Assembly: GCF_036860675.1 (NCBI RefSeq)
Contig: NZ_JAYKGK010000003.1
Location: forward strand, 62,001 to 126,000
DNA: 64,000 bases
Direction of reading: 5' to 3'
Source: Rosettibacter primus
GTDB taxonomy: Bacteria; Bacteroidota; Ignavibacteria; Ignavibacteriales; Melioribacteraceae
The notes beneath the pieces were generated by a model. It saw nothing but the letters and a program-made list of their open reading frames with translations. It did no database searches and was not told the DNA's origin. The translations under genes and the position numbers were made by a program. Shown here piece by piece: positions 37,602 through 47,229 of the stretch (positions within the stretch are counted from its first letter, which is position 1; every line of letters starts with the position of its first letter).

Positions 37602-38432
37602 TTACTTACTCAAAAATAACCTAATTCCTTCATATAGTGTAGGCTCCCACACAGTGTAATGATCTTTACCCGGATTAATAAATGATTTCATATAAAAATT
37701 TTTGTAATCTCTTTCTTCAAGAATTTTTATTAGCTCCTTAAATGGATTTAAAAATCGAACTGGCTCCTCATTACCTCCAACTGTTATGTATAAATTTGCT
37801 TTTATTTCTTTTGTTTTTGAATAAAGAATTTTTTCTAATGCAAACAAATCAAGATATTCTCCTTTGTAATAAGTTTTTTCTTTTGCAGCTGGACTTGCAA
37901 TTATATAGTTCTGAAATATTCCTTTTGTTTTTTCAGCATAATTAAATAAAACATACATGCCAAAGAAACCACCAAAAGAAGAGCCCCACAGTGTTCTTTC
38001 ACTATTTGTCCGATAATTTTTATCGATGTATGGAATTAATTCTTTTATTATAAAATCAAGAAAAAAATCTGCCCGCACAATTAAGTCGCGCACTCTGATA
38101 CTGTTAGGATTGTAGCTATCAGGATATCCAATCCCAACTATAATTAATTCTCTTATATTTTCCTTTTTAGCCATCTCATGAATTGGATTATGTTGCCCTC
38201 GTCTCCAGTAACCATCTGTCATATATAAAACAGGAAAACTTTGATTCCTATGTTCAAAATAGCTTTCAGGTAAAGAAATATCGATAACAAAAGTATCCCT
38301 TACATTCTCGGAAAATATTTTTACACTTTTAATTTCAGAAGGATTATATATTGCCGGGCTGCTGTCTGCCTTATAGTTAAATAAAAACACAATTGATAAA
38401 ATAATGCATAACATATTTAATTTTTTCGTCAT
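37602..38432 (-). CDS. alpha/beta-hydrolase esterase (esterase D/enterobactin-esterase fold), secreted
   Basis: A nucleophile elbow GSSFGG lies near residue 152 and the catalytic His in GKDHYTVW near 254. FPVLYMTDGYWRRG at about 66 is the family's oxyanion-side block. The N-terminus is a signal peptide (LNMLCIILSIVFLFNYKADS). Members act on carbohydrate esters (feruloyl, acetyl) or siderophores; in this operon a carbohydrate ester is likely. It lies between the GH5 gene at 38475 and the acetylesterase gene with gaps of 42 and 30 bases. Confidence 0.8.
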   Translation of the reverse strand: MTKKLNMLCIILSIVFLFNYKADSSPAIYNPSEIKSVKIFSENVRDTFVIDISLPESYFEHRNQSFPVLYMTDGYWRRGQHNPIHEMAKKENIRELIIVGIGYPDSYNPNSIRVRDLIVRADFFLDFIIKELIPYIDKNYRTNSERTLWGSSFGGFFGMYVLFNYAEKTKGIFQNYIIASPAAKEKTYYKGEYLDLFALEKILYSKTKEIKANLYITVGGNEEPVRFLNPFKELIKILEERDYKNFYMKSFINPGKDHYTVWEPTLYEGIRLFLSK

Positions 38433-38474
38433 TATTTAATTTATTTTATGAATAAAGATTTTTATGATTTTAAC

Positions 38475-40292
38475 TTATGGCTGATATTTTATTTCTACTC
38501 TGCTAATTTGAACCCCATCATTTAATGTGATTTTAACAAATCTTGAATTTTCAGGTAAATTAACTGAAGTATATCTTACTGCATCAAAAAAATTGTAGTC
38601 ATTTTTTCCGAATTTAAAAATTTGTTTTTCGTAAATAATTTCTGATAAATTATTAATGTCACTTCCAGCAGCAACTCTAATGTCTCCGTCCTCATCTGAT
38701 AAAAAGAAGTCAACTTTCACTTCTGTGATATTCATAGGCGATTTATAAATGATATAACTTCCTGTACTGCCTGTTAATCGGCTTCTATCTTCTTTTGCTC
38801 GGCGTATATCCTGATAAGTTAGCAATTGAAATTCACCATCTTTTTGAAATACTTTATCGAAATTTTCCATTTCGTCAACAATTTTTTTGAATTTTACTTC
38901 CACAGGCCCAACAATATTTGAATAATCAGAAATACCAGATTCATTTTTAGCTGCAATACGATAAAAATATCTTTTCCCTATTTCTGCTGTTTCATCATTA
39001 AATAATGGTCGATATTGATACCTTGCATCATCAATATTATCTGCAATTACTTTCCATTCATCAACATATTCTTCTTTTCTTTCAATAATATAAGCTTGAG
39101 CACCTGCCGAACCCTGCCATGAAATTTCAGATACATCATTAATATCAAGAAGTTTTGGTTTTTCAGGAATTGGAAGAGGTGGAACTGACAATCCATCAAT
39201 TTGATAAGCTTTTTCACGAATTAAGTTTAATATTAACTTTTCGTCATACCAATTCCCATCATTAAATCCAGGCCAGCGGTATGCTGCAACATTATTGTAT
39301 TCATAATGATGATAAAAGCCTCCTTCACGATTATGAAATCTCAAACTCCATAACATTCCACCAGCTAAACCTTGATTTATAATTGTATCTGAAATTGCGC
39401 GAATTTCTTGAGGAGGTACAATTCCATATTCACCAACAATATAAGGCTTTTTACCTTTTGCTAATTTTTGATTAGCAACAATTTTTTCAAGATTTGATTT
39501 TGTATTTCTATAATGATGAGTAGTAACTACATCAATATTTGTATCTTCAATTGCTTCTACTGATAAATCAGGTGAATTTCTTCCTTCAATTACAAGATGA
39601 TTTTTATCAAGACTTTTTATATAAGCAGCAATTTCTTTTGTCCACTGGATTGGAGCATTTAATTCGTTGCCAGTTTCCCAGCCAAGAATTGCTTTGTCGT
39701 CCTTGTATAAAATTCCTGTAAAAGTATTTTTTCTATTGATAGTGAATTCTATGGTTTTCTTAAAATCGGCAATAATTTCAGGATCCGTCCAAAACTCATC
39801 TCTATCTTTACCTCGAAAAGCTGCATATTCTCTTGGTCCACCCCACCAATGCCAGTTATCAACAAAAGGAATAATTACTCTAACCCCAACTTCATTTGCT
39901 ACTTGTAAGACTTTATCAAGCGCTTTGAATGCTTCTTCGTTAAATTTTCCAGGTCCTTCAACATGTCGAATTACATCGGGCGAATCAATATCTCTTCGAA
40001 CAGATAACACATACATTCTTGCTACTTTTCCACCAAGATGCTTAATCGAGGTTAATGCATCACGTATTTCAAATTCATCTGGAAGACGCCATGGATTTGT
40101 TGAATCAAAAGGTAAATAATCTTCGATGTAATGAAGATTAGGAATATTAAAAGAAATAAATCTTAGTTCCTTATCATTATCATATAGTTTATCATTTTTT
40201 CTTACAACAAAGGAAGTAAATTGGCTTGAAGCACATTGAGGGAATAAAAAGCTTACAGCAACAATTAATAGAATAAATATTTTCTTGCGCAT
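38475..40292 (-). CDS. GH5 mannanase-like enzyme with FN3 and C-terminal domain, secreted
   Basis: The first 360 residues are a GH5 barrel: ARMYVLSVRRD, NWHWWGGPREYAAF, acid/base Glu in GWETGNELNAP (about 211) and nucleophile Glu in VGEYGIVPP (about 288). An FN3-like domain follows (about 380-460, SWQGSAGAQAYIIERK...YFYRIAAKNESGISDYSN) and then a beta-rich module of about 130 residues that may bind carbohydrate. The signal peptide ends LFPQC, probably a lipoprotein. It leads the operon with the esterase, acetylesterase and GH5 genes. The NWHWWGG block is closest to mannanases, but the exact subfamily is not certain. Confidence 0.85.
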   Translation of the reverse strand: MRKKIFILLIVAVSFLFPQCASSQFTSFVVRKNDKLYDNDKELRFISFNIPNLHYIEDYLPFDSTNPWRLPDEFEIRDALTSIKHLGGKVARMYVLSVRRDIDSPDVIRHVEGPGKFNEEAFKALDKVLQVANEVGVRVIIPFVDNWHWWGGPREYAAFRGKDRDEFWTDPEIIADFKKTIEFTINRKNTFTGILYKDDKAILGWETGNELNAPIQWTKEIAAYIKSLDKNHLVIEGRNSPDLSVEAIEDTNIDVVTTHHYRNTKSNLEKIVANQKLAKGKKPYIVGEYGIVPPQEIRAISDTIINQGLAGGMLWSLRFHNREGGFYHHYEYNNVAAYRWPGFNDGNWYDEKLILNLIREKAYQIDGLSVPPLPIPEKPKLLDINDVSEISWQGSAGAQAYIIERKEEYVDEWKVIADNIDDARYQYRPLFNDETAEIGKRYFYRIAAKNESGISDYSNIVGPVEVKFKKIVDEMENFDKVFQKDGEFQLLTYQDIRRAKEDRSRLTGSTGSYIIYKSPMNITEVKVDFFLSDEDGDIRVAAGSDINNLSEIIYEKQIFKFGKNDYNFFDAVRYTSVNLPENSRFVKITLNDGVQISRVEIKYQP

Positions 40293-40527
40293 AATTTCAC
40301 CTTGAATTTTTTATTGTGGTGATTTTCTTCTTAAAGTTTAATTACACTCATTAAATAATTCTTAAGAACCAACCTAATTTTAACTTCTAAAACTATGCCG
40401 CAGTAATTTCAATTTAGTACACTAAAAAACAAGCCCTGGGAAGCCATCTCTTTATTATTTTAATAAAATCATTATCATATTGTAAAAAATACCCTCATTA
40501 AATTTCATCATAATAATACTTTTTTAT

Positions 40528-40543
40528 TAGCATAAAATTTGCA
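40528..40543 (+). promoter_or_regulatory. candidate sigma-54 (-24/-12) promoter of the epimerase gene
   Basis: TAGCAT-N5-TTGCA matches the consensus TGGCAC-N5-TTGCA in spacing and at all but two positions of the -24 half and none missing in the -12 half. It ends 29 bases before the ATG at 40573. The regulator at 28091 is a sigma-54 activator, which makes the match relevant, but one G of the -24 GG is replaced by A. I found no equivalent before the other hydrolase genes. Confidence 0.35.
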
Positions 40544-40572
40544 TAATAAAACAATCACGAATATAGAGTATA

Positions 40573-41961
40573 ATGGAAAAAGGTAACAACTTAAAAGTAT
40601 GTAAAGATATGTTTGAAGAATTAACAAAGAATTTATTAGAAAAGTGGTATCCATTAGCTATTGATAAAGAATACGGAGGCTATTTTACAAATATTTCATA
40701 TGACTTTAAACTAATGCCATCGCAGGAAAAAATGGTAGTAACACAAGCCAGGCATATGTGGACTACAGCAAAAGCAGCAAAGTTTTTCAATAGCGATAAA
40801 TATTACGAATATTCCCTCCATGGATTTAAATTTCTCACAGAAAAAATGTGGGACGATAAATATGGAGGATTTTATCAAATTAGAAGTCGTGATGGAAGCA
40901 CTACTGACATAGAAGGTTGGTTTGATGAAAAACGAGCTTATGGAAATGCATTTGCAATTTATGCATTATCTGCTTTGTATGATATTACCAAGGACAAAAA
41001 AGTTCTCAACGCAGCAATTGATGCTTTTGAATGGCTGGATAAACACGCATATGATGAGGAATACAAAGGATATTTCCAATTTCTTAGAAGAGAAGGAACC
41101 CCATTCGATAAATCAAGTGCTTATAAATCAAAAGCTACCGATGAATTAGAAGTCGGTTATAAAGATCAAAATTCTTCAATTCACTTGCTTGAAGCTTTTA
41201 CAGAATTATATCATGTCTGGAAACACGAGAAATTATACAATCGATTACTGGAACTATTAAAATTAATTCGAGATGTTATTGTAAATCCCAAGGGTTATCT
41301 TCAACTATTTTTTGAAAGAGATTGGACTCCTCTATCATTTAGGAACAAATCAAAAGAAATTCTTGAAGCAAATTATAAATTAGACCATGTTTCTTTTGGA
41401 CATGACTATGAAACGGCTTATCTGATGCTCGAAGCTTCTTATGCTCTTGGACTTAATGATGATACCGAAACATTACGCACTGCTAAAAAAATGTTAGACC
41501 ATGCAATTGAAAATGGATGGGACAAAGTAAACGGCGGATTTTTTGACGAGGGTTATTATTTTACAGAAAATGGCAAATGTAAAATTATAAAAGATACAAA
41601 AACCTGGTGGCAGCAAGCTGAAGCTCTTAATGTTTTATTAATTTTTTCAAAAATCTTTCCAAATGAAAAAAAATATTATAAACTTTTTCTTAAAGAATGG
41701 GAGTATATAAAAAAATATTTGATTGATTATGAACATGGAGATTGGTACTGGGGCAGTCTTGAAAAAGAACCATTTTACAAAACTGAACCAAAAGGAAATA
41801 TCTGGAAAGCTACATATCACAATGGAAGAGCTCTTATGAATTGTATTTCTATGCTTGCAGATGACGATTGTGAACTTTTTAAATTAGATAGTTTTAAAAA
41901 AATTAAATATGAACATGAAAATTTTATCAATCACTGGAAAAATATAGCAGTAAATTTATGA
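40573..41961 (+). CDS. AGE-family 2-epimerase (cellobiose/mannobiose 2-epimerase type)
   Basis: An (alpha/alpha)6-barrel epimerase of 462 residues without a signal peptide, so cytoplasmic. Family blocks are HMWTTAKAAKFF, NSSIHLLEAFTELYHVW, HVSFGHDYETAYLML (catalytic His) and YHNGRALM (second catalytic His region). SFGHDYE and YHNGR point to the disaccharide epimerases rather than N-acylglucosamine epimerase. It would convert imported mannobiose to mannosylglucose, the substrate of GH130 phosphorylases; no GH130 gene is in the window. Divergent from the hydrolase operon across 280 bases. Confidence 0.87.
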   Translation: MEKGNNLKVCKDMFEELTKNLLEKWYPLAIDKEYGGYFTNISYDFKLMPSQEKMVVTQARHMWTTAKAAKFFNSDKYYEYSLHGFKFLTEKMWDDKYGGFYQIRSRDGSTTDIEGWFDEKRAYGNAFAIYALSALYDITKDKKVLNAAIDAFEWLDKHAYDEEYKGYFQFLRREGTPFDKSSAYKSKATDELEVGYKDQNSSIHLLEAFTELYHVWKHEKLYNRLLELLKLIRDVIVNPKGYLQLFFERDWTPLSFRNKSKEILEANYKLDHVSFGHDYETAYLMLEASYALGLNDDTETLRTAKKMLDHAIENGWDKVNGGFFDEGYYFTENGKCKIIKDTKTWWQQAEALNVLLIFSKIFPNEKKYYKLFLKEWEYIKKYLIDYEHGDWYWGSLEKEPFYKTEPKGNIWKATYHNGRALMNCISMLADDDCELFKLDSFKKIKYEHENFINHWKNIAVNL

Positions 41962-41976
41962 CAGTCTTTAACTAAA

Positions 41977-42399
41977 TCAACTTTCACCTAAAAGTGTTAT
42001 TACAATTTTTCTTGGTCCGCCATAATTTCTATGTTCACATAAATAAATTCCCTGCCAAGTTCCAATATTAAATTTGCCATTTGTAATTGGAATAATTAAT
42101 GAACTGCCTATAATTGTACTTTTTATATGAGAAGTCATATCATCAGACCCTTCAAGTGTATGTTCAAAATAGCTAACATTTTCAGGAACAATTTTATTAA
42201 AGTATGTTTCCATATCCGAACGAACAGTAGGGTCTGCATTTTCATTTATCGTTAAAGAAGCAGAAGTGTGTTTAATAAATATATGGGCAATGCCAGTATT
42301 AATATTTCTAATTTCAGGAATGCAATTTAGAATTTCATTCGTAATTAAATGAAATCCACGTGGCTTGGCTTTCAATGTAATTTCTTTTTGAATTATCAT
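41977..42399 (-). CDS. YjbQ/UPF0047 family protein
   Basis: A conserved beta-rich protein of about 140 residues with the family motifs GIAHIFIKHTSASLTINENADP, GSDDMTSHIKS and GTWQGIYLCEHRN. Homologues show weak thiamine-phosphate synthase activity, but the physiological role is unsettled. The frame extends upstream to a TTG at 42423; the ATG at 42399 gives the usual N-terminus. Converges with the epimerase gene with 15 bases between stops. Confidence 0.9.
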   Translation of the reverse strand: MIIQKEITLKAKPRGFHLITNEILNCIPEIRNINTGIAHIFIKHTSASLTINENADPTVRSDMETYFNKIVPENVSYFEHTLEGSDDMTSHIKSTIIGSSLIIPITNGKFNIGTWQGIYLCEHRNYGGPRKIVITLLGES

Positions 42400-42498
42400 A
42401 TTTCCACTTATTAAGTTATTCAATTATAAGATAGCAATTTAAATATCATGTAATCAACATTAAAAAATTTATTAATTTGCATCAAAAAAAAGTTAAAT

Positions 42499-43008
42499 AT
42501 GGAAACTCTCGAAGCCATATTTACAAGAAGAAGTATAAGAAAATTTAAGAACAAGGAAATTGCAGAAGAACTGATAATTAAAATGCTTCAAGCAGCAATG
42601 TATGCACCTTCTGCAAGAAATACTCAACCGTGGCATTTTATCGTTATTAACGACAGAAATAAGCTTGATGAAATTCCTCGTCTTCATCCTTATGCAGATA
42701 TGTGTTACGAAGCCCCGCTTGCAATTATGATATGCGGAGATTCAACATTAGAAAAAACAGAAGGCTATATTGCAATTAATTGCGCTGCAGCTACTCAAAA
42801 CTTATTATTAGCAGCTCACGATTTAGGTTTAGGTGCAGTCTGGTTAGGTGTCTATCCACGCAAAGAAAGAATGAGTGCTCTATCAAAATTTTTTGAGCTT
42901 CCAGAAAATATAATTCCTGTTTCACTTGTTGCAATTGGTTATCCTAATGAATCGAAAGAAAAACCGGATAGATTTAAACCAGAAAGAATTCATTACAATA
43001 AATGGTAA
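42499..43008 (+). CDS. nitroreductase-family FMN oxidoreductase
   Basis: A 169-residue protein with the FMN-binding start RRSIRKFKNKEI, then APSARNTQPWHFIV and, late, GLGAVWLGVYP. These are standard for small NfsA/NfsB-like flavoproteins that use NAD(P)H. Substrate not predictable. Stand-alone gene; an unrelated permease-like gene follows after 76 bases. Confidence 0.9.
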   Translation: METLEAIFTRRSIRKFKNKEIAEELIIKMLQAAMYAPSARNTQPWHFIVINDRNKLDEIPRLHPYADMCYEAPLAIMICGDSTLEKTEGYIAINCAAATQNLLLAAHDLGLGAVWLGVYPRKERMSALSKFFELPENIIPVSLVAIGYPNESKEKPDRFKPERIHYNKW

Positions 43009-43084
43009 ATTAAAAACTGATGTTACGGCTTTGCTTACTTTACAATTCAAATATTTTTGAGCAATTTGCGAATAAATAAAATTA

Positions 43085-44344
43085 TTGAAAATGTTTTCTA
43101 TTGAATGGACTGAACAATTACGATTCATTGTTGCATTAGCTCTTGGTTTTCTGGTAGGTCTAGAACGTGAAAGCAGCAAAACCAGGCAAAAGAAAATTGT
43201 ACTTGGTGGAATTAGAACATATCCAATAATTAGTATGCTCGGATTTGGATGTGCATGGCTTTATCACATTGGAGTTCAAGCTATACTGCCTATTGGGTTG
43301 ATTGCTGTTTCTGGTCTTACTGCCATCTCTTATTTCACAAAAGTCCAGACAGAAAGACTTGGTGTTACAAGTGAAGTAACTGCACTTGTAACATTCATCG
43401 TAGGCGCGCTTGCATTTCTTGTTGATATCTGGGCTTCAATGGCTCTTGGAATTATTAACACAATTCTACTTTCTGAAAAATCAAGACTGGAAGAAATGGT
43501 CGAAAAACTGGACCGGGTTGAATTTCTTGCCGTTTTGAAATTTCTTCTTGTTACATTAATTATTCTTCCTGTTCTGCCAGATAAAAATTATACTATCTAC
43601 AATCTTAATCCTTCTAAAATCTGGAAAATTGTAATAATTGTCTCTTCTCTTGGATTTATTGGATATTTCTTATCTAAAAGATTTGGGGACCACATTGGAT
43701 TTAGATTATCTGGTTTAGTAGGCGGAATAGTTTCAAGCACCGCTGTTGCAATTGCTTATGGTAGAATGGCACAAAAAAATAACACTATTTCAAAAAATGC
43801 ACTTCAAGGTTCATTAATTGCATCCAGTGTAATGTATTTAAGAGTTTTAATTTTGATTCTTATAATCAGTCCATCTATTTTGATTTACATCGGATGGCAA
43901 TTGATTATACTAAGTTTGATTGGATTTGGCTTATCATTTTATAAACTAAAAACACATTCAGGTAAATCTTATTTCAATAAAGAATCACAAAATTTACAAA
44001 ATCCATTTGAAATAAGACCAGCTTTAATGTTTGCTGTGTTATTTGTTGTATTATCTATTATAACTGGATGGGTAAAAATGTATTTTGGCAAATCTGGGGT
44101 TCTTACGCTTTCCGCTGTAGTTGGTGTTACAGATATTGACCCATTTATTTTGTCTTTGATTAGCTCTTCAAACTTTGGGATTAATATTCTTGTATCTGCA
44201 ATATTAATTGCGATGATGAGCAATACAATAATGAAAGGAATTTATTTTTCTTATCTCTCGACGGATACAAGAAAAGAATCTATTTACCGATTTGGTTTTT
44301 TGACTTTATCTCACATTCCAATCATATTATTTACACTTTTATAA
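43085..44344 (+). CDS. MgtC/SapB-DUF4010 family integral membrane protein
   Basis: The N-terminal part (about residues 10-140) is an MgtC/SapB domain (ALGFLVGLERE and GGIRTYPIISMLG). The C-terminal part is the DUF4010 domain with six or more hydrophobic helices (for example LKFLLVTLIILPVLP and LSGLVGGIVSSTAVAIAYG). About eleven membrane spans in 419 residues. MgtC relatives affect magnesium and phosphate balance; the full-length family has no settled transport function. It ends just before a long inverted repeat. Confidence 0.85.
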   Translation: MKMFSIEWTEQLRFIVALALGFLVGLERESSKTRQKKIVLGGIRTYPIISMLGFGCAWLYHIGVQAILPIGLIAVSGLTAISYFTKVQTERLGVTSEVTALVTFIVGALAFLVDIWASMALGIINTILLSEKSRLEEMVEKLDRVEFLAVLKFLLVTLIILPVLPDKNYTIYNLNPSKIWKIVIIVSSLGFIGYFLSKRFGDHIGFRLSGLVGGIVSSTAVAIAYGRMAQKNNTISKNALQGSLIASSVMYLRVLILILIISPSILIYIGWQLIILSLIGFGLSFYKLKTHSGKSYFNKESQNLQNPFEIRPALMFAVLFVVLSIITGWVKMYFGKSGVLTLSAVVGVTDIDPFILSLISSSNFGINILVSAILIAMMSNTIMKGIYFSYLSTDTRKESIYRFGFLTLSHIPIILFTLL

Positions 44345-44349
44345 AAAAT

Positions 44350-44450
44350 AAGGTCGACTAAAAAGTAATTTTCAAATAGAACAATCCACAAAAATCAATT
44401 CATTTTTCTGCATTCTTTTTTAAATATTTTACTTTTTAGTCAACCTTTCT
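44350..44450. terminator. long-loop inverted repeat between convergent genes
   Basis: AAGGTCGACTAAAAAGTAA (about 44350-44368) pairs with TTACTTTTTAGTCAACCTT (about 44429-44447), an almost perfect 19-base stem separated by 60 bases. The right arm is followed by TCTTTAT and the left arm, on the other strand, by TATTTTTTAT. It lies between two convergent genes and could terminate both, though the loop is unusually long; a small mobile palindrome is the alternative. Confidence 0.5.
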
Positions 44451-44459
44451 TTATGTTAA

Positions 44460-45671
44460 TTAAATATTAATAACTGCCATTAGATAAAACCATGTTGAAT
44501 TATCTTTACCTCTTTTTTCTTTGAAAATTTCTCCAGGGAAAAATAACGATGCTCCACCTTCAAAGTTTACATACTCATTATATTTATAGTTAATTAGAAA
44601 ATCGAATTCAGAACCAAAATCATTTGCAGTTTTATTGGAAATCAATTTATAATCCTGAGCAGATTTGAAGATATGATAATTGAAATGAATTGTTAATCCA
44701 TTAAAAGGTGTGAAGTTAAATTTACCAATAAAATCCATTATACCTAATCCATAAGTATCGTTTTGAATATTAATAAAGTAATCCATATAACCATAAAATT
44801 TGTGACCTGTTGGATATAGTGAAGTATAAGTTTTATAATTATTATCAACAGGATTATTATCACCGCTTGCATAATCAAATTGCAAACCAACAGTTGGTTT
44901 ACAATTACTTCTGAATGTGTAATTCCCGTTAATGGAAAAAGTTAAAGCATTTACATCTTGTTTTCTATTAAATAAAAATGCTTTCCCAAACTGATAACCA
45001 AAATCTAATTCATGCTGGAATCTTCCTAAGTCGCCTTTGACATATAATCCTGCTGTTGCTCTGTCGAGATAATTTGTTGGATTAACTCTTTGCCAGATAA
45101 CAAAAGGCTGAATTTTATAAGCACTCGATAAGTATAAATCTGTAAATAATCCATAAATATTCTGGTCCATTGAATCTGATGGATTAAATTTCTCAAACTC
45201 ACGAATCGCAAAAATTTCTGCTTTGAAACTTTTATTTTTGAGGGTAATAATTCCTCCGTCAAAAGCCCTTCCAATATTACTCCAGCTTACTGGACCAATA
45301 AATTTTTCTGAACCATATGATAATTCCATTCTCCCAACTTTAATGTCAATTGGAAGATTGAAAATATCATTAATTAAAAAGTAAGCCTGATGCACATCAA
45401 GATTTTTTGAATTAGACAAGGTTGATTGTTCTTCTCCAAATGTTCTTGAGTCTTGAACTTGAATAACTCCATAAAGATTTTTTACAGGTTTGAAAGATAA
45501 TCCCAATCTTGTTCTTAATTGAGTAAATGTATTTGGATTTGATGATGATTTGAAATCTTTATTGTCGATTTCAAATCTTGGTCTAATTTGAAAAGAGAAT
45601 TTTAAATTATCTTGAGAATACAAATTCATAAAAGAAAAAATAAAAATGATTATTGCAAAAAAACTTTTCAT
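44460..45671 (-). CDS. alginate-export-type outer-membrane porin
   Basis: A signal peptide (cut near LYSQ, residue 20) followed by a beta-barrel pattern: FQIRPRFEID, TQLRTRLGLSFKP, IQVQDSRTFG, IDIKVGRMELSYGSEKFIG. This start is characteristic of the Alginate_exp/AlgE-like family. It lies 62 bases after nrfA on the same strand, so it probably belongs to the nrf transcript and may pass nitrite or other small anions through the outer membrane. The family name should not be read as evidence for alginate. Confidence 0.8.
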   Translation of the reverse strand: MKSFFAIIIFIFSFMNLYSQDNLKFSFQIRPRFEIDNKDFKSSSNPNTFTQLRTRLGLSFKPVKNLYGVIQVQDSRTFGEEQSTLSNSKNLDVHQAYFLINDIFNLPIDIKVGRMELSYGSEKFIGPVSWSNIGRAFDGGIITLKNKSFKAEIFAIREFEKFNPSDSMDQNIYGLFTDLYLSSAYKIQPFVIWQRVNPTNYLDRATAGLYVKGDLGRFQHELDFGYQFGKAFLFNRKQDVNALTFSINGNYTFRSNCKPTVGLQFDYASGDNNPVDNNYKTYTSLYPTGHKFYGYMDYFINIQNDTYGLGIMDFIGKFNFTPFNGLTIHFNYHIFKSAQDYKLISNKTANDFGSEFDFLINYKYNEYVNFEGGASLFFPGEIFKEKRGKDNSTWFYLMAVINI

Positions 45672-45733
45672 AATTGCCTCTCAATTTTAATTGTTAAAAG
45701 TCATTTTTTAACAAAATTTTAGATTAGTAAAAC

Positions 45734-47218
45734 TCAATAACTTTTAAGAGAGCCTTGACGTTCTTTAGCTTTCTTATCCCATTCAACCACAGTAGTTTTT
45801 AGAAAATTATTTTTATCGTCTTCAAGTTCTTTCATATCAAGTCCAATATATTTTTGAGCTTTTTCTTTTGTTGAAATATCCGGCAATGCAACAGGATATT
45901 TAACACCATGTTTAACAAGAACCAGAGCAATTTCCTTGCGTGCTTCTTCTGCTTTTTGAATTGCAGTGCCGAGCACTCTTAAAGCTTCAACTGGCGAATG
46001 AAAACCCATTCCATTGGCAGCTGCAACCCAGTCCCATCGCCATTGTGCATGTCTGATTAATTTCAAAGCATTTTTCATTTCTGATTCTGTTGCACCATTA
46101 TCCCACGCAATCTTTGCTTCGATATGTGCTGCAGCTATTGATTTTTCTGCAAGTTTTCTTAACTCATTAATTTTGTCCTGTCGTTCATTTACATTTTGAA
46201 TTAATTTTTGTGTTTTTTCACGATGACACACTTGGCAGGAATTTTCAACGTTGTTTAATGGGCTTTGAATATGATGGTCTGTAAATTTAACACCGCCTTC
46301 TGTTTTATAAGGCATATGACAATCTGCACAGGATACTCCTCTATCAGCATGAACTCCAGTCATGTATAATTCATAATCTGGATGTTGAGCTTTCAACATA
46401 GGAGCTTTGCTCAAAGCATGAGTCCAATCTGAAAATTCTAATTCATCATAATATTTTTCCATTGCATCTGCACTAAATCCTTTATCCCATGGAAATGTTA
46501 AATATTTTCCCTCCCCTTTAAAATAATATTCAACATGGCATTGTGCACAAACCAATGAACGCATTTCATTATGTGTAAAATTCTTTATGTCTTTTCCTAA
46601 TCTCTGGAAAGCTTCAATCAAAGCTGGACGTGTAATTCTTAAATCCATTGTTTTAGGGTCGTGACAATCCTGGCAGCCAATTGGATTTACAAATTCGTGA
46701 CCCTTTTCAATCCATTTACCTTTATAGAATTCTTCCACGCCATCTCTTGCCATAACACGAGGAACATCAGTACTCTTGCATGTCCAGCATGTTGCCGGCA
46801 TTGGACTGATTTTATTGCCGCCGGTTCTTAATGTTAACCGAATATCTTTAACTGCGTATGCATGACCTCGCGGTGTTTTATAATCTTTAGAAAATGGATA
46901 ACCTGCCCACATGATAACAAGTTCGGGTGACATCTCTAAATAGTCTCTTGTAACAGAGCCTGCATATTTACTTGCAAAAGTTGTGTCCAGTGTTCGAAGA
47001 TAGGTTTCATATTCGCGGGGATAATTTTCTCCCCACACTTCGTTGCGTGGTTCCCATTCTGCAATTGGTTTTACAACTTGAAGTGTAAAAGCTTCGCTCC
47101 TTCTTTCTACAATTGAAGAAGCAAATAAACCAATAAAGAAAACAATAATTACGGTTGCAAAAAATAATAACCATGCAACCCATGGCCTGCTTTTTATAAT
47201 TTCTTGAATTGGTTTCAT
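45734..47218 (-). CDS. nrfA: ammonia-forming cytochrome c nitrite reductase (pentaheme)
   Basis: NrfA reduces nitrite to ammonium with six electrons in the periplasm. Five heme sites are seen: the special active-site motif CWTCK (about residue 144) plus CQDCH, CAQCH, CADCH and CQVCH. The last lies a few residues after the conserved DHHIQSPL. The N-terminus is an uncleaved-looking or signal TM helix (WVAWLLFFATVIIVFFIGLFA). 494 residues is normal. It follows nrfH by 11 bases. Confidence 0.97.
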   Translation of the reverse strand: MKPIQEIIKSRPWVAWLLFFATVIIVFFIGLFASSIVERRSEAFTLQVVKPIAEWEPRNEVWGENYPREYETYLRTLDTTFASKYAGSVTRDYLEMSPELVIMWAGYPFSKDYKTPRGHAYAVKDIRLTLRTGGNKISPMPATCWTCKSTDVPRVMARDGVEEFYKGKWIEKGHEFVNPIGCQDCHDPKTMDLRITRPALIEAFQRLGKDIKNFTHNEMRSLVCAQCHVEYYFKGEGKYLTFPWDKGFSADAMEKYYDELEFSDWTHALSKAPMLKAQHPDYELYMTGVHADRGVSCADCHMPYKTEGGVKFTDHHIQSPLNNVENSCQVCHREKTQKLIQNVNERQDKINELRKLAEKSIAAAHIEAKIAWDNGATESEMKNALKLIRHAQWRWDWVAAANGMGFHSPVEALRVLGTAIQKAEEARKEIALVLVKHGVKYPVALPDISTKEKAQKYIGLDMKELEDDKNNFLKTTVVEWDKKAKERQGSLKSY

Positions 47219-47229
47219 AAATATACCCT

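Noticed and set aside
40293..40572. Sigma-54 promoter for the four-gene hydrolase operon on the minus strand
   Set aside because: TGGCTT occurs but the -12 half is at the wrong spacing; no acceptable pair found by eye.
42499..43008. Nitroreductase as part of the nitrogen-oxide island
   Set aside because: The family name refers to nitro-aromatics; the gene lies outside the island on the other side of a permease-like gene and a terminator-like repeat.
44460..45671. Alginate export system
   Set aside because: Only the porin fold is shared; no alginate polymerase or epimerase genes are near, and the gene follows nrfA.
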